DNA from: Nevskia sp.
GTDB taxonomy: Bacteria; Pseudomonadota; Gammaproteobacteria; Nevskiales; Nevskiaceae
Length of the DNA: 55,129 bases
Reading direction: 5' to 3'
NCBI GenBank assembly: GCA_028291705.1
Contig: JAQGNS010000193.1
Span: 1 to 55,129, forward strand
This document shows positions 17,018 to 26,748 of this stretch, in pieces (the stretch's first letter is position 1; each line of letters starts with the position of its first letter). Made by a program: the position numbers and the translations under genes. The notes beneath the pieces were generated by a model. It ran no database searches, was not told the origin of the DNA, and saw nothing but the letters and a program-made list of their open reading frames with translations.

Positions 17018-18761
17018 ATTTCTTCAACAGTGCGTCGATGTTGGCAGGCGCGGCGGGCGTTCCCTTCGGGGTCTCTTCGTCATCAACCTTCACGCCCTTG
17101 GCCTTGAGCTCGCGCTTGATGCCGGCGACGTCGTTCTGCAGCCGCTCCTTATTCTTCGGGTCGACCTCGGCAGACGCTTTCTCGCGGGTGGACTTGAGCT
17201 CGTCCTTCAGGATCTGTACGCTGTCGGTGTCGCGCTCCTTCTGGGTCGCGGAGGAAACCTTCGTGGCTGGCGACGGTGCGGCCGCGCCCGGCTTTCCGAA
17301 GGTGTGCGCGGAGATACCGTCGCCGGCCTCTTTGGACGACTCGACTACGGACTTCGCTTCCACCTTGAGCGCCGCCACCATCGCCTTGAACTGCTCTGGC
17401 GAGTAGTCCTTGCGAATGACCTTAGCCGCCTCTTCCTGCGCATGCACCGTCGGAGAGCCTCGGCCGATCACCGAGGCGTAGGCGCCGACCAGCGACTGCA
17501 CATAGGTGGCGAATTCGGCCTCTTCCGGTGAGCCGGTGCCGAGCGACACCTTGCGCATGATCTCGTTGAGCGGCACCAGGTTGCCGCGCGTGACCTTGGC
17601 CAGCGAAGCGACTGCGTTATCGGCGAACTTGTCGACCTCGATGGCGGCCGCATCGATCTTGGCACCCCGCTGGCCAACCGACTTCATGCCGGCGGCGGCA
17701 GCGTCCAAGGTCGCGCGGGCCTGAAGGATTTGCTTCGGGTCCTTCACGTACTCCGGCAGGCGATTGTTGATCGCCGCCACATCGGCGGCGCCCTGCTTCC
17801 CCCGGCCGACGTTCTGAAGTGCGGTTTTGTCTCCCGCAGCAAGCCGGCGCGCGGCGAGGTCGATCGCTTCCTCGGTCATCGACGGTTTGACCGCGGCGCC
17901 CGGGGCGCTGGTCAGCTTCGCCTTGGCCTTTTCGGCGTCTTCCGGGCTGATGTCGCCAGATTCCACTGCTGCATCGATCGCCTTCAGTGAGGTGAGTTGC
18001 TTTCCGTCGGTGCGCTCCTTCGCCAGGGCAGCCGCTGCTGCTGCCTGCGACTCGTGTAATTTGATCTCCGCCACCTTGCCCAGCGTGTCCAGATGGCTCT
18101 TGGACGTGTTCAGGCGAGCCTTCACAGCGTCTGGGCTGGCCTGCTCGAACTGCTGGAGCACCTGCGGCGGGTACAGCGGCTTTCCATCGGCGCCCTTCAT
18201 GTCCGCTGCGCTCGCGATCTGCGCGGCTTTTGCCGCCTGGAACGCCTCGGTCGCCTTGCCCTTGTCGCCAGTGTCTTTCAGGATGTTGTCGTACACGCTC
18301 ACCGGGTCGGCCATGAGGTTGACCAGACCATCGAGCTGGCTCTGGACCATCTTGAAATCCGATTCCTTCAGCTTGCCCGCGGCCTCCTGGATCGAGAGAT
18401 CAGCCTTCTTTTTCTGCGCCGCCGCCACCCCGAGATGCTCGTACGTGCCGATCGAGACCTTTCCTTTCAGGTCCTTCGCGGCCTTTTCGAAGCCGTCAGC
18501 GGTGTAGAGGTCGCCGCCGTTGTCCAGGTACTGCTTGATCGTGTACTCGTCGACCTGTTTTTCAGCCCGCGATCGCATGTCGTCTTGCACCTTGCCTTGC
18601 GCATCGGCCACCTTGAGCATTTCCATCTGGTTCTGCTCGTGGTTGATCGGCTCCATCGGCTTCACCGACAGCGGTAGACGTGTGTCCGCCTGCATCGGGA
18701 TCGAGCCGTCGACCTTGGCCGGCGCCATCGCCATGGGGATCATTTCGTTGGTGGTGTTCAT
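17001..18761 (-). CDS. internal virion/ejection-type protein
   Basis: 586 aa, Lys/Ala-rich coiled coil, between other virion genes. Confidence 0.5.
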   Translation of the reverse strand: MNTTNEMIPMAMAPAKVDGSIPMQADTRLPLSVKPMEPINHEQNQMEMLKVADAQGKVQDDMRSRAEKQVDEYTIKQYLDNGGDLYTADGFEKAAKDLKGKVSIGTYEHLGVAAAQKKKADLSIQEAAGKLKESDFKMVQSQLDGLVNLMADPVSVYDNILKDTGDKGKATEAFQAAKAAQIASAADMKGADGKPLYPPQVLQQFEQASPDAVKARLNTSKSHLDTLGKVAEIKLHESQAAAAAALAKERTDGKQLTSLKAIDAAVESGDISPEDAEKAKAKLTSAPGAAVKPSMTEEAIDLAARRLAAGDKTALQNVGRGKQGAADVAAINNRLPEYVKDPKQILQARATLDAAAAGMKSVGQRGAKIDAAAIEVDKFADNAVASLAKVTRGNLVPLNEIMRKVSLGTGSPEEAEFATYVQSLVGAYASVIGRGSPTVHAQEEAAKVIRKDYSPEQFKAMVAALKVEAKSVVESSKEAGDGISAHTFGKPGAAAPSPATKVSSATQKERDTDSVQILKDELKSTREKASAEVDPKNKERLQNDVAGIKRELKAKGVKVDDEETPKGTPAAPANIDALLKKYARPQ

Positions 18762-18767
18762 GGCGGG

Positions 18768-20894
18768 TCACGTGTACATGGGGTACGGGTTGATCAGAGA
18801 CTGCTCGGGCGTCGTCATCGGAGCAGGGGCCGGCGCCGCCACAGAGGCCGGTGCTGGTGCGGTCGTCGTGGCCGTCGGCGTCGGCGTGAATGCCTTGTCC
18901 AGAATATTGCCCACCGCATTGATGCCGGAGCTGATGATGTTGCTGTTCGCCACAGTCCCGGCAGCGTTGGCGTTGGCCTGCGCCACAGTGCCGTTGGCCA
19001 GCGCGTTCGCCGACCCGGTAATGCCCTGCGCGGTGTAGCCGGCCGAGCCGACCGTCCCGGCAGCCAGTGCGTTACCAGAGCCGGTGGTCCCGCCAGCTAG
19101 GTACTTGGCTGCGTCGGTCTGGCCGGTGTTCAAGGCCTGCGCCGAGCCGAGCGCGCCGGACGCCTGTGCGGTGCCGATCGCGTCCTGGATGGTGCTGGCG
19201 CTGACGCCGTACTGGGCGAGAGCGCCCTGCAGCTGCTGGGTCGATACCTGCCCGGTGTTCACCATGTTCTGCAGCGCGCCCAGGGTAAGGTTGTTCTGCT
19301 GCAGCCACTGGTTGAAGGCCTGCTGCTCGTACTGCGCGGCGTTTCCTTCGGCGAACTGAGTCAAGTTGCGGATGTTGGCGCTGGACAGCTGCATGCCGCC
19401 GGCCGCTGCCGCATTGTTCATCGTGCTCAAGCCCTCGTCCTTGGCGAACTGGTAGGCCGGCATGTTCTGCGCGTCGGCCATGGTGAACGTGGTGTTGAAC
19501 TTGCCGCCCGGCTGCAGGTCCTTGGACAGCTCGGCAAGGGCCTGCGTGCCGGCCATCATGTAGGGCTGCTGGTTGGCTGTCTGCTGCGCCAGCACGCCCT
19601 TCGTGGTGCCCAGCGCATCGGTCAGGCCGGCCACGCGATCCGTGGTCGCGGTTCCGTACGCGGTGGAAAGCCGGTTGCCGGCGGCCGTGGACGCGTCGGC
19701 CTGCATCTTTCCGGCGGAGAGAGCCGAGTTCGACAGAATGTTGCCCGCACTCGTTGCCGCGTCGGATTGCAGTTTCGCGGCAGCAATCTGCGCTGGCGAC
19801 AGGATCGACGCTGCTTGCCCGGCGCCGGCAGCGGTCTGGTTGGCTGCGCTGGTCGCCGCGTTACTCGTGGCAGCCCCATTGAGCAAGGTCGTCGCAGCGG
19901 GAATCAGCGCGCTGTTCGGAATGCCTGGGATGAGGGAGGTCGCGGCCTTCGTGACACTCGAAGGCACCACCGGCGGCACGCCCGGCCCTGGCGCTCCCGG
20001 AGTCACGGGTCCGGGTGCGCTTGGTGGGGTAGACCCTGGAGGCATCACGCCTGGCGGCACGAGCGCCTGTTGCGCCATTTGCTCTATGGCAGCCTGCTGT
20101 GCGGCCGTCGCCGCCGCGTCGCCGCCGTACGCCTCCATGGCCGCCTGCGACATCGTTTCCAGCGTTTCGCCGTTGACGATGCTGCCGGCGACGTCGCCGG
20201 AGCCGAACATTGCGCCACTACTACTCCCCGCGGCTCCATATGCCGAATATGCCGCACCGCCGACCATGGCCGCGATGCCGAGCTTCGCAATCACTTCGAT
20301 GGTCGAATCGGAATACGGGTTCTCCTCGGTACCGGTGCCGGTCTTGTTGCCCGAGGCGTCATACATCGTGAACTGATCGCCCGGCTGCCACGACTGGCCC
20401 GGCTGGCGGCTGTCGCTGGAGTAGCCGACAAGCGTTCCCTGGACCGCGCTGCCCTGCCCGTCAAAGCCGCCGCCGCTGTAAGTGGGCGAAAAGCGCTGCC
20501 CGGTCGCCGGGTCGGTGTACTGCAGCGCGTCCGGATGCGCGGCAAAGTAGTCTTTCACGCCCTGCATCGGGTCGGAACTGCTCGCGGGAGCCGGAGCGGC
20601 CGCACTCGCTTGCGGAGCCGGCGCCGGCTGGCTGAAGTAGCTGATCGGCTGGCCAGTGACTTGCGTGAACCGGTCTCCGTTGACGCCGTACTGCTGCATT
20701 GCCTGAGCGACAGCCGCAGGGTTGCCCTTGTTCTGGTAGAAGAAGTCCAGAATCTGCGCGTCACTCGGCCCGGCCTGTTGCAGTTGCTGCGGCGGCGCGA
20801 CTCCCGTCGCTCCACTCACGATGCTCGGCTGACCAGAGGTGTTCGTGAACGTTGCACCGGTCACTGGGTCCGTGAAATTGTTAACTCCGGCCAT
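18768..20894 (-). CDS. large virion (ejection-type) protein with Ala/Gly/Asn repeats
   Basis: 708 aa; repeats such as GNALAAGTVGSAGYTAQGITGSANALANGTVAQANANAAGTV. Confidence 0.5.
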   Translation of the reverse strand: MAGVNNFTDPVTGATFTNTSGQPSIVSGATGVAPPQQLQQAGPSDAQILDFFYQNKGNPAAVAQAMQQYGVNGDRFTQVTGQPISYFSQPAPAPQASAAAPAPASSSDPMQGVKDYFAAHPDALQYTDPATGQRFSPTYSGGGFDGQGSAVQGTLVGYSSDSRQPGQSWQPGDQFTMYDASGNKTGTGTEENPYSDSTIEVIAKLGIAAMVGGAAYSAYGAAGSSSGAMFGSGDVAGSIVNGETLETMSQAAMEAYGGDAAATAAQQAAIEQMAQQALVPPGVMPPGSTPPSAPGPVTPGAPGPGVPPVVPSSVTKAATSLIPGIPNSALIPAATTLLNGAATSNAATSAANQTAAGAGQAASILSPAQIAAAKLQSDAATSAGNILSNSALSAGKMQADASTAAGNRLSTAYGTATTDRVAGLTDALGTTKGVLAQQTANQQPYMMAGTQALAELSKDLQPGGKFNTTFTMADAQNMPAYQFAKDEGLSTMNNAAAAGGMQLSSANIRNLTQFAEGNAAQYEQQAFNQWLQQNNLTLGALQNMVNTGQVSTQQLQGALAQYGVSASTIQDAIGTAQASGALGSAQALNTGQTDAAKYLAGGTTGSGNALAAGTVGSAGYTAQGITGSANALANGTVAQANANAAGTVANSNIISSGINAVGNILDKAFTPTPTATTTAPAPASVAAPAPAPMTTPEQSLINPYPMYT

Positions 20895-20906
20895 GGCGCT
20901 CCTCCA

Positions 20907-21317
20907 TCACAGCAACCTGTACCAGGTGGCCGAGATTTTGTTGTAGTAATACTTGAAGCCCACCCCTGCCGCCAGGGTCGTGGGCGCGTTCTTGATGCTC
21001 TGGCCCGTGTTGGGCGAGACCGTCAGGGCCGTGACCGCAAAGGTGGACGAAACGCACACCGGCAGGCCGTCCACCGGGTTGGGTGGCATGACGATCGTTC
21101 CCGCGGCGAGTGCACCTGCCGGCGTCAGCGTAAGCACTGTGATGCGGTCGGCGACGGCGATGGAAAAGCCATTCACCGGGCTTTGGATGGAGGCCGCCGT
21201 GTAGTCGGTGACGGTGTTGATGAAGGTGAAAAGCTGGCTGAACCACTGCGTCCACGGCACCGACAGCTTGTCGCCATTCGAATCGGCCGGCGCGCCGAAG
21301 GGCGGCGGGTTAACCAT
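20907..21317 (-). CDS. structural/tail-associated protein
   Basis: MVNPPPFGAPADSNGDKLSVPWTQWFSQLFTFINTVTDYTAASIQSPVNGFSI... Confidence 0.5.
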   Translation of the reverse strand: MVNPPPFGAPADSNGDKLSVPWTQWFSQLFTFINTVTDYTAASIQSPVNGFSIAVADRITVLTLTPAGALAAGTIVMPPNPVDGLPVCVSSTFAVTALTVSPNTGQSIKNAPTTLAAGVGFKYYYNKISATWYRLL

Positions 21318-22737
21318 CGCTGCCTTCCTGCGATCTGGTCTTCGCAGAGCCGCTGGTGATCACGAATTTCACCGGGTCGGTGACTGTGAAGCGGAATACG
21401 AAATCGATCGCCGCGCCAATGCGGCGCCAGATCGGCCGGGGCGATTCATACTGACCTACAGCCCCCAGCGACACCGACAGCGGGGCTGAGAACGTCCGGC
21501 CCTTGTCCTTGGACACCTCCATCGAGATCATGGGCGTAGAGCCTTGCCCGCTCTGCAGGCCGACCCCGGTTTCCATGTCCAGGAAAATCTTGTCGATGCT
21601 GAAGCGGTTGCCGCCGTTGCTGACGTGGCGGCTGACCACCTGACGCTTGATCGGCTGCAGGTTGTCGGTGTAAACCGTGCCGCTGATCTGGTAAATATTG
21701 CCGGACGAGTAGTCGGCCATGTAGTTCACGGCACCGAACACGATGCCCAGGTTCCCGTAGTGCCGTGCCATCAGGCCCAGGCCGGTCTGCACTTCGAACC
21801 ACATATGCGTGACCGCGTCGAACAGAAAGGATCGACCCCCGGTGGGGAAAGTCAGCTGGTACATCGGGTGCCCGTCGATCATGTACGTCAGGGCCACGGC
21901 ATCCGAGAAGGTCGAAAACCCGTTGATGATGTTTTCGATGTCCGAGGTACTGATGCGCACCGGCTTGTACCCGTCCAGCATCAGCACCTGCACGCTGCCC
22001 TGAGGGTTCTTGCCGAGGAAGGCCTGGGTGTTGTTCAGGTTGGCGCGCGAGAACTTGGCCGCCAGCCCCCAGGTCTGGGTTGTTCCACCGATGCGCTGCA
22101 CAGGCACGTTCGCCACCCCGTTGTCCTGCCAGAACTCAGTGGTGTCGCCGCCATAGAGAATCAGCATGCCGTTCAGCACGTCCACGGCAACGATGTTGTC
22201 CGGATTGTTCTCCTTCGAAGCGAATGCAACCGGCGTCCACAGGGTGCCATCGTAGGATCCGCTGAGGTAGAACCGCAGCGTGTTCGGACTCTCGACGTAG
22301 AACCGGCCATTGAGGAATCCGACCGTTGACGCACCGGCGGGGAAATTGGCATCCACGATCGTGGTGAAGGCGCCGCCGATGGCGTAGATGTACCCCGCGA
22401 TCCCGTCCACCAGGATTACCTGCAGGCCGTTGTCGGACATGGAGCACAGTGACGAGCCGTTCGTGATGGACCCCAGCGTCGTCACCACACCGGCGGAGGT
22501 GACGCTGTACAGGTTCGCGCCGGCCAGTGCGTACATGACGCCCTTGACCACCCGCCACGCGCGGATCGGAAACACCGGCAGCGTGATCCACAGGACCGTC
22601 CCGGGCGTTCCGCGCACGACGATCTTTTCCTTGTCGCCGTCGGTGCGAACATCGAAGAACACATTGAGCCGCCGCTGGGCCGTGACGGCCTCGGAATACG
22701 ACTTGACGCCGTCCCCGAACAGGGGAATCGGTTTCAA
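21310..22737 (-). CDS. P22 gp10-like packaged-DNA stabilization / tail hub protein
   Basis: MKPIPLFGDGVKSYSEAVTAQRRLNVFFDVRTDGDKEKIVVRGTPG...VDVLNGMLILYGGDTTEFWQDNG. Confidence 0.75.
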   Translation of the reverse strand: MKPIPLFGDGVKSYSEAVTAQRRLNVFFDVRTDGDKEKIVVRGTPGTVLWITLPVFPIRAWRVVKGVMYALAGANLYSVTSAGVVTTLGSITNGSSLCSMSDNGLQVILVDGIAGYIYAIGGAFTTIVDANFPAGASTVGFLNGRFYVESPNTLRFYLSGSYDGTLWTPVAFASKENNPDNIVAVDVLNGMLILYGGDTTEFWQDNGVANVPVQRIGGTTQTWGLAAKFSRANLNNTQAFLGKNPQGSVQVLMLDGYKPVRISTSDIENIINGFSTFSDAVALTYMIDGHPMYQLTFPTGGRSFLFDAVTHMWFEVQTGLGLMARHYGNLGIVFGAVNYMADYSSGNIYQISGTVYTDNLQPIKRQVVSRHVSNGGNRFSIDKIFLDMETGVGLQSGQGSTPMISMEVSKDKGRTFSAPLSVSLGAVGQYESPRPIWRRIGAAIDFVFRFTVTDPVKFVITSGSAKTRSQEGSDG

Positions 22738-23690
22738 CCGTCCTCCCCGGGCTGGAAGAACAGCGCCGAGCGTTCAGGCTCCTTTTTCTGCGCAATGGCG
22801 AGGGCCATTTTGTAGTTGTCCTCCATGTTCTGCGTCCACGGCGCGTTGAACATCGGCGCGATCTGCTTGCCGAGACCCCAGGCTAGCGGGAGATACCACT
22901 CCTGCGGATAGGACGGCGTGTCGGTGGCGCTCACGAAGTCCTGCGTGGCCTCCATGTACGTCATGGCGATGTGCTTGGTCACGTCCTGGGCGCCTGCGCA
23001 ATCGATGAAGATCGTGCTGTTTCCCAGCTGGAACTCGTGGTAGATGGCGGACGGGTCGGAGATGAAGAGCGGGTTCGCCTTGGACGGCAGGAAGTCGTAC
23101 TCCTGCAGCGTGATCATCCGAAGCGGCGTGTCATTCATCGCGCCGTCGCGCAGCACCGCGGTCTCGATCACGTCGGGCTGCTGCGCCGTGGTGGTGTAGG
23201 TGAACACGAAGGCGCCAGATGCGGCCGCGCTCGGCAGGTTCGCCGCCATCGTGACGTTCAGACTGGCGATCGACAGGATCGTTGTCCAGAACAGCGTCCC
23301 CGATGCCAGCTGCACTCCGATCTTGTCGCCCGCAGTGACACCCGTCACGCTGGTCACTGCGACGACAGGCTGTCCGCCCGCTGCGGCGGCTGTCAGCGTG
23401 GTCTGCAGGTAGGAATTGGTCCAGCCGGTGGCGCCCGGTCCAACGGTGTACTGGCCAGTGGCCCCTGAGAGAAACAGGTGGCCGTGCCTGCGGGTCCACG
23501 TTTTCAGGCCGGGGGCGAAGTCAGCCTTTCCCATCCACTGCTTGACCAGCATGTTGAGGAACAGCGCGCAGTCGCTGATTTCCTGCGGCGTCGGCGCCTC
23601 CACGTCCTGCAGCTGGCCGATGTTGAGCATGGCCAGCCTGACGATCTGATCCCTGTTGACAGAAAACGTGTAGGCGCCGGAGGTGGACAT
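22734..23690 (-). CDS. head-tail connector/tail accessory protein
   Basis: VNRDQIVRLAMLNIGQLQDVEAPTPQEISDCALFLNMLVKQW, typical connector N-terminus in podophages. Confidence 0.6.
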   Translation of the reverse strand: MSTSGAYTFSVNRDQIVRLAMLNIGQLQDVEAPTPQEISDCALFLNMLVKQWMGKADFAPGLKTWTRRHGHLFLSGATGQYTVGPGATGWTNSYLQTTLTAAAAGGQPVVAVTSVTGVTAGDKIGVQLASGTLFWTTILSIASLNVTMAANLPSAAASGAFVFTYTTTAQQPDVIETAVLRDGAMNDTPLRMITLQEYDFLPSKANPLFISDPSAIYHEFQLGNSTIFIDCAGAQDVTKHIAMTYMEATQDFVSATDTPSYPQEWYLPLAWGLGKQIAPMFNAPWTQNMEDNYKMALAIAQKKEPERSALFFQPGEDG

Positions 23691-25258
23691 CAGGCAGCCT
23701 TCATCAGGGCGACGTCAATCCGCGACGCGATCTGCGCCCAGACTTCCTGCGTGGGAATGTCCTTCTGGCACTGCGCGGTCCCGGTCTCTTCGTCCTTGGT
23801 GCAGTTGTCCCAGCCGTACTGCAGCACGTGGCAGGCCGGCGCCTCGTCGTTGCCGCGGCCCTTGCACTTCGTTCCCGCCGACTGCAGGGCGACGGTGTTC
23901 ACCCAGTCCCGCGTCAGGTTCTCGTTGGTCGAATGCGACAGGAACACCAGCTTGGGCATCGGCTCATTGGCCGCGGCGTTGAGCACCCCGGTCTCGGGCC
24001 CGACGATCATGTCCGCCTGCTCGATGAAGGAAAAGGTCTGGCGGATTGACCACTTGCCGCAGGTCAGGTGCACGCGCGGCTCCTTCTCCCAGCCGGCCTC
24101 AAGCAGAGCCGCCTCGGGCCCGCCGCACAGGACCACGTGCACGCCCGGGAACTCCAGCATCAGCGCGGCCAGGATCGAGTCCAGCCCGGCCCATGTCTTG
24201 TGCACGGAAGATCCGGCCAGTGACCACAGGATCACGTAGTCGCCCATCTTCTCGCGCTGCTTGCGGGCCCAGGCCTTTTCCTCGAGCGTGGCGAAGAACT
24301 TGACCTGCGGCTCATGCGGCACTTCCGCGAGCTGGTGCTGGAACTCCAGGTAGTTGAAGTTCAGGTGGCGATGACGCACCAGCGGCGACCACGAATGCTG
24401 CGTCCGGCCTGGCAAGGCCAACCAGGTCCCCTCAACCGATTCCGATAGGTTCACGAACCGGTCGTATTTCTTGCCCTGGTGCTTCCAGAAGTTCTGCAGG
24501 TCAGCGTTGGGCACCTGGTCCTTGTCAAGCAGCATGAAGGCGTCGATGTTCGGGTCGTGCGTCACGACATCGGAGCCGGGTCGGCTGGTCATCAGGGTGA
24601 CGTGGAAGCCCTGCTTTTTCAGGCCGGCGAAGACACTGGAGGCCTGGAGCAGATCGCCGAATGCCCCGAACCGGCACACGAGCGCGGTCTTCTCGGGCCG
24701 CGGCTTCTGGTGGCTCGTGAGTCGCACCTTGCCCTGCACCTTCTGGAACACCAGCAGCATGGAATACTCCATCTCGCCGTTGCGCTCCTGGCATTCGAGC
24801 AGGTCCCAGCCGCCGGGAACATCCTGCATTGCGGCGATGATGTCGGCCGGCAGGAAGTCGTGCTTGTGGTCCGGATTCGCGCCCTCGCTGCCAACGTGCG
24901 GGTAGAAGTCGGCATGCGGCAGGTACAGCACCAGGTAGCCACCCTGCTTGATCAGCCGCCACCACTCATGCAGCGCCGCCTTGTAGTTCTCGATATGTTC
25001 GAGCAAGTGAGAGCTGAAAATGAAGTCCATGCTCTGCGAGCCGAACACGTCCAACTTTTCGGCCGTCTCGATCTTGACGTCCGGATTGATGTTGTGGCCG
25101 AAGGCCTCGTGGTGGCCGTTGTCGACCGAGATGACATGCGGCAGGATCTTGAACATTCCTGAGCCGAGGTCCAGGCCGCGGCCGCGCAGAAACGGCGCAA
25201 CCTCCCAGACCACCTTCTTTGCCTCGCACCCTTGCGGGTCTTCTGCGCGCCAAACCAT
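23690..25258 (-). CDS. SAM-dependent methyltransferase fused to GT9-like (heptosyltransferase-type) glycosyltransferase
   Basis: N-terminal LRGRGLDLGSGMFKILPHVISVDN...MDFIFSSHLLEHIENYKAAL (class I MTase); C-terminal LVCRFGAFGDLLQASSVFAGLKKQGFHVTL...LWSLAGSSVHKTW...ADMIVGPETGVLNAAA (GT9). Confidence 0.82.
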   Translation of the reverse strand: MVWRAEDPQGCEAKKVVWEVAPFLRGRGLDLGSGMFKILPHVISVDNGHHEAFGHNINPDVKIETAEKLDVFGSQSMDFIFSSHLLEHIENYKAALHEWWRLIKQGGYLVLYLPHADFYPHVGSEGANPDHKHDFLPADIIAAMQDVPGGWDLLECQERNGEMEYSMLLVFQKVQGKVRLTSHQKPRPEKTALVCRFGAFGDLLQASSVFAGLKKQGFHVTLMTSRPGSDVVTHDPNIDAFMLLDKDQVPNADLQNFWKHQGKKYDRFVNLSESVEGTWLALPGRTQHSWSPLVRHRHLNFNYLEFQHQLAEVPHEPQVKFFATLEEKAWARKQREKMGDYVILWSLAGSSVHKTWAGLDSILAALMLEFPGVHVVLCGGPEAALLEAGWEKEPRVHLTCGKWSIRQTFSFIEQADMIVGPETGVLNAAANEPMPKLVFLSHSTNENLTRDWVNTVALQSAGTKCKGRGNDEAPACHVLQYGWDNCTKDEETGTAQCQKDIPTQEVWAQIASRIDVALMKAA

Positions 25259-25269
25259 GTTTGTGCGCC

Positions 25270-25581
25270 TCAGTTCGGGATCAGTTTCCACATGTCGTCG
25301 CGGCGGTACTTGTACCGTTTGACGCCGGGGACCGTCTTCACTTCCGCCCACGGCTGGCCGTCGCGCTCCGCCGCCTTGTAGATGTTCGGCTGGGTCATTG
25401 CGCCGCCGGACAGCAGTTCCTGCAGCCACAGGGCGACAGGGCTGTCGGCCTCGCCCTCGCCTGGTTCGTCGACACGCTCGATCACCTCGCCACTGCCGGT
25501 GAAGAACATGCCGTTCTGCTCATACTGGGCGGTGGTGGGGCCGTAGATGGTGCCGTAGGGTTTGGTTGGGTCAAGTTTCAT
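25270..25581 (-). CDS. hypothetical virion-module protein
   Basis: MKLDPTKPYGTIYGPTTAQYEQNGMFF... Confidence 0.6.
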   Translation of the reverse strand: MKLDPTKPYGTIYGPTTAQYEQNGMFFTGSGEVIERVDEPGEGEADSPVALWLQELLSGGAMTQPNIYKAAERDGQPWAEVKTVPGVKRYKYRRDDMWKLIPN

Positions 25582-25717
25582 GGGTTGGTCCTTGGGGTTG
25601 TTTCGGGTGCCAGCGCTCGTAGCTGCGCCGGCAGTGGCTGTCCTGCCAGACATTGAAGCGGATCAATCGCGTCTGCGGGGGCCTGGTGCTGGCCGCGCAG
25701 GTGTGGAATTGGGTTGT

Positions 25718-26116
25718 CTAGTCCTTGCCGTCTCGGTACTCCACCGGCAGGTAGAACTTGCGCTTTTCCTTCAGGTAGGCGCGGTGGCAGTGGCTGCGGA
25801 TCGGGGCGCCATCGATGTCGGCAAAGGCCGGGTCCGGGGCCTGCCAAGAGAACATGAAGTCGACGGGTGTAAGGAGTGCCCGTCCCACGATGCGGCCTTT
25901 GCGCGCTGCCCGCCAGATCCGCGCCGACATGGTCTCGTCGGCATAGCTCAGGGACAGAAAGGGCGGAATGACGGCATTGGCCAGCCGATCGACCGCGACC
26001 CAGACCTCGACCGGGTAGGCCCTCCAGCGCGGCCGAGACTCCGGGACCCAGATGAGCTGGTACAGCGCCAGGATGACCAGCGTGGCCGAGACGGCGAGCA
26101 CGAGGTAGAGGGCCAT
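25718..26116 (-). CDS. membrane-anchored hypothetical protein
   Basis: MALYLVLAVSATLVILALYQLIWVPES N-terminal TM. Confidence 0.55.
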   Translation of the reverse strand: MALYLVLAVSATLVILALYQLIWVPESRPRWRAYPVEVWVAVDRLANAVIPPFLSLSYADETMSARIWRAARKGRIVGRALLTPVDFMFSWQAPDPAFADIDGAPIRSHCHRAYLKEKRKFYLPVEYRDGKD

Positions 26117-26120
26117 GGCG

Positions 26121-26738
26121 TCAGACCGCGAAGGTGGCTGCCAGCTTGAATAGCCCGTCGACCTCGGCATCGGTGAACAGGCCGGAATCGACAAACATCT
26201 GCACCGTGGGATGCTTGCGGAAGAACCGGGCCGAGGTCTCGAAATCGACTTGGGCCAGCTTGCCCGCGAGATCCTTGGACGCCGCGGCCGCGAGCGCGGC
26301 CACCAGGGAATCCATCTTGCCGGCCGTGATGAGCGCTTTGTACGCCTGCGACTTGTAGACCCACTCCGGTACCCCGGCCACATCTTTGGGCGAGGTGTAG
26401 TCGGCCAGCTGCGCGGTCAGGGTGGCGACTTGGGCCAGCGCATCGGCAGCAGCCTTGTCGGAGGCAACCTTGTCGGTGGTGAGTTGAGCGATCTGCGCCG
26501 TCTTCGTGTCGGCGTCCGCCAGCAGCGCGGTGTTGATCTCGCCCAGCACCGAAGACAAGGGGAACCCGGCAGCCAGCCCGAGTGCCACTGCCATCGGATC
26601 GCCCTCTTTGATCGAGATGACCACACCGTCTTCGACAATCTTCTCGATGTAGCCAACCTGCGCCCCTTGCAGGAGCCCGGTGTTTTCGTTCCAGCGCACC
26701 AGGAAGTGGTCTGGGACGTGGACTTTGGTGATCGCCAT
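26121..26738 (-). CDS. hypothetical virion-module protein
   Basis: MAITKVHVPDHFLVRWNENTGLLQGAQVGY... Confidence 0.6.
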   Translation of the reverse strand: MAITKVHVPDHFLVRWNENTGLLQGAQVGYIEKIVEDGVVISIKEGDPMAVALGLAAGFPLSSVLGEINTALLADADTKTAQIAQLTTDKVASDKAAADALAQVATLTAQLADYTSPKDVAGVPEWVYKSQAYKALITAGKMDSLVAALAAAASKDLAGKLAQVDFETSARFFRKHPTVQMFVDSGLFTDAEVDGLFKLAATFAV

Positions 26739-26748
26739 GGAGATTCTT

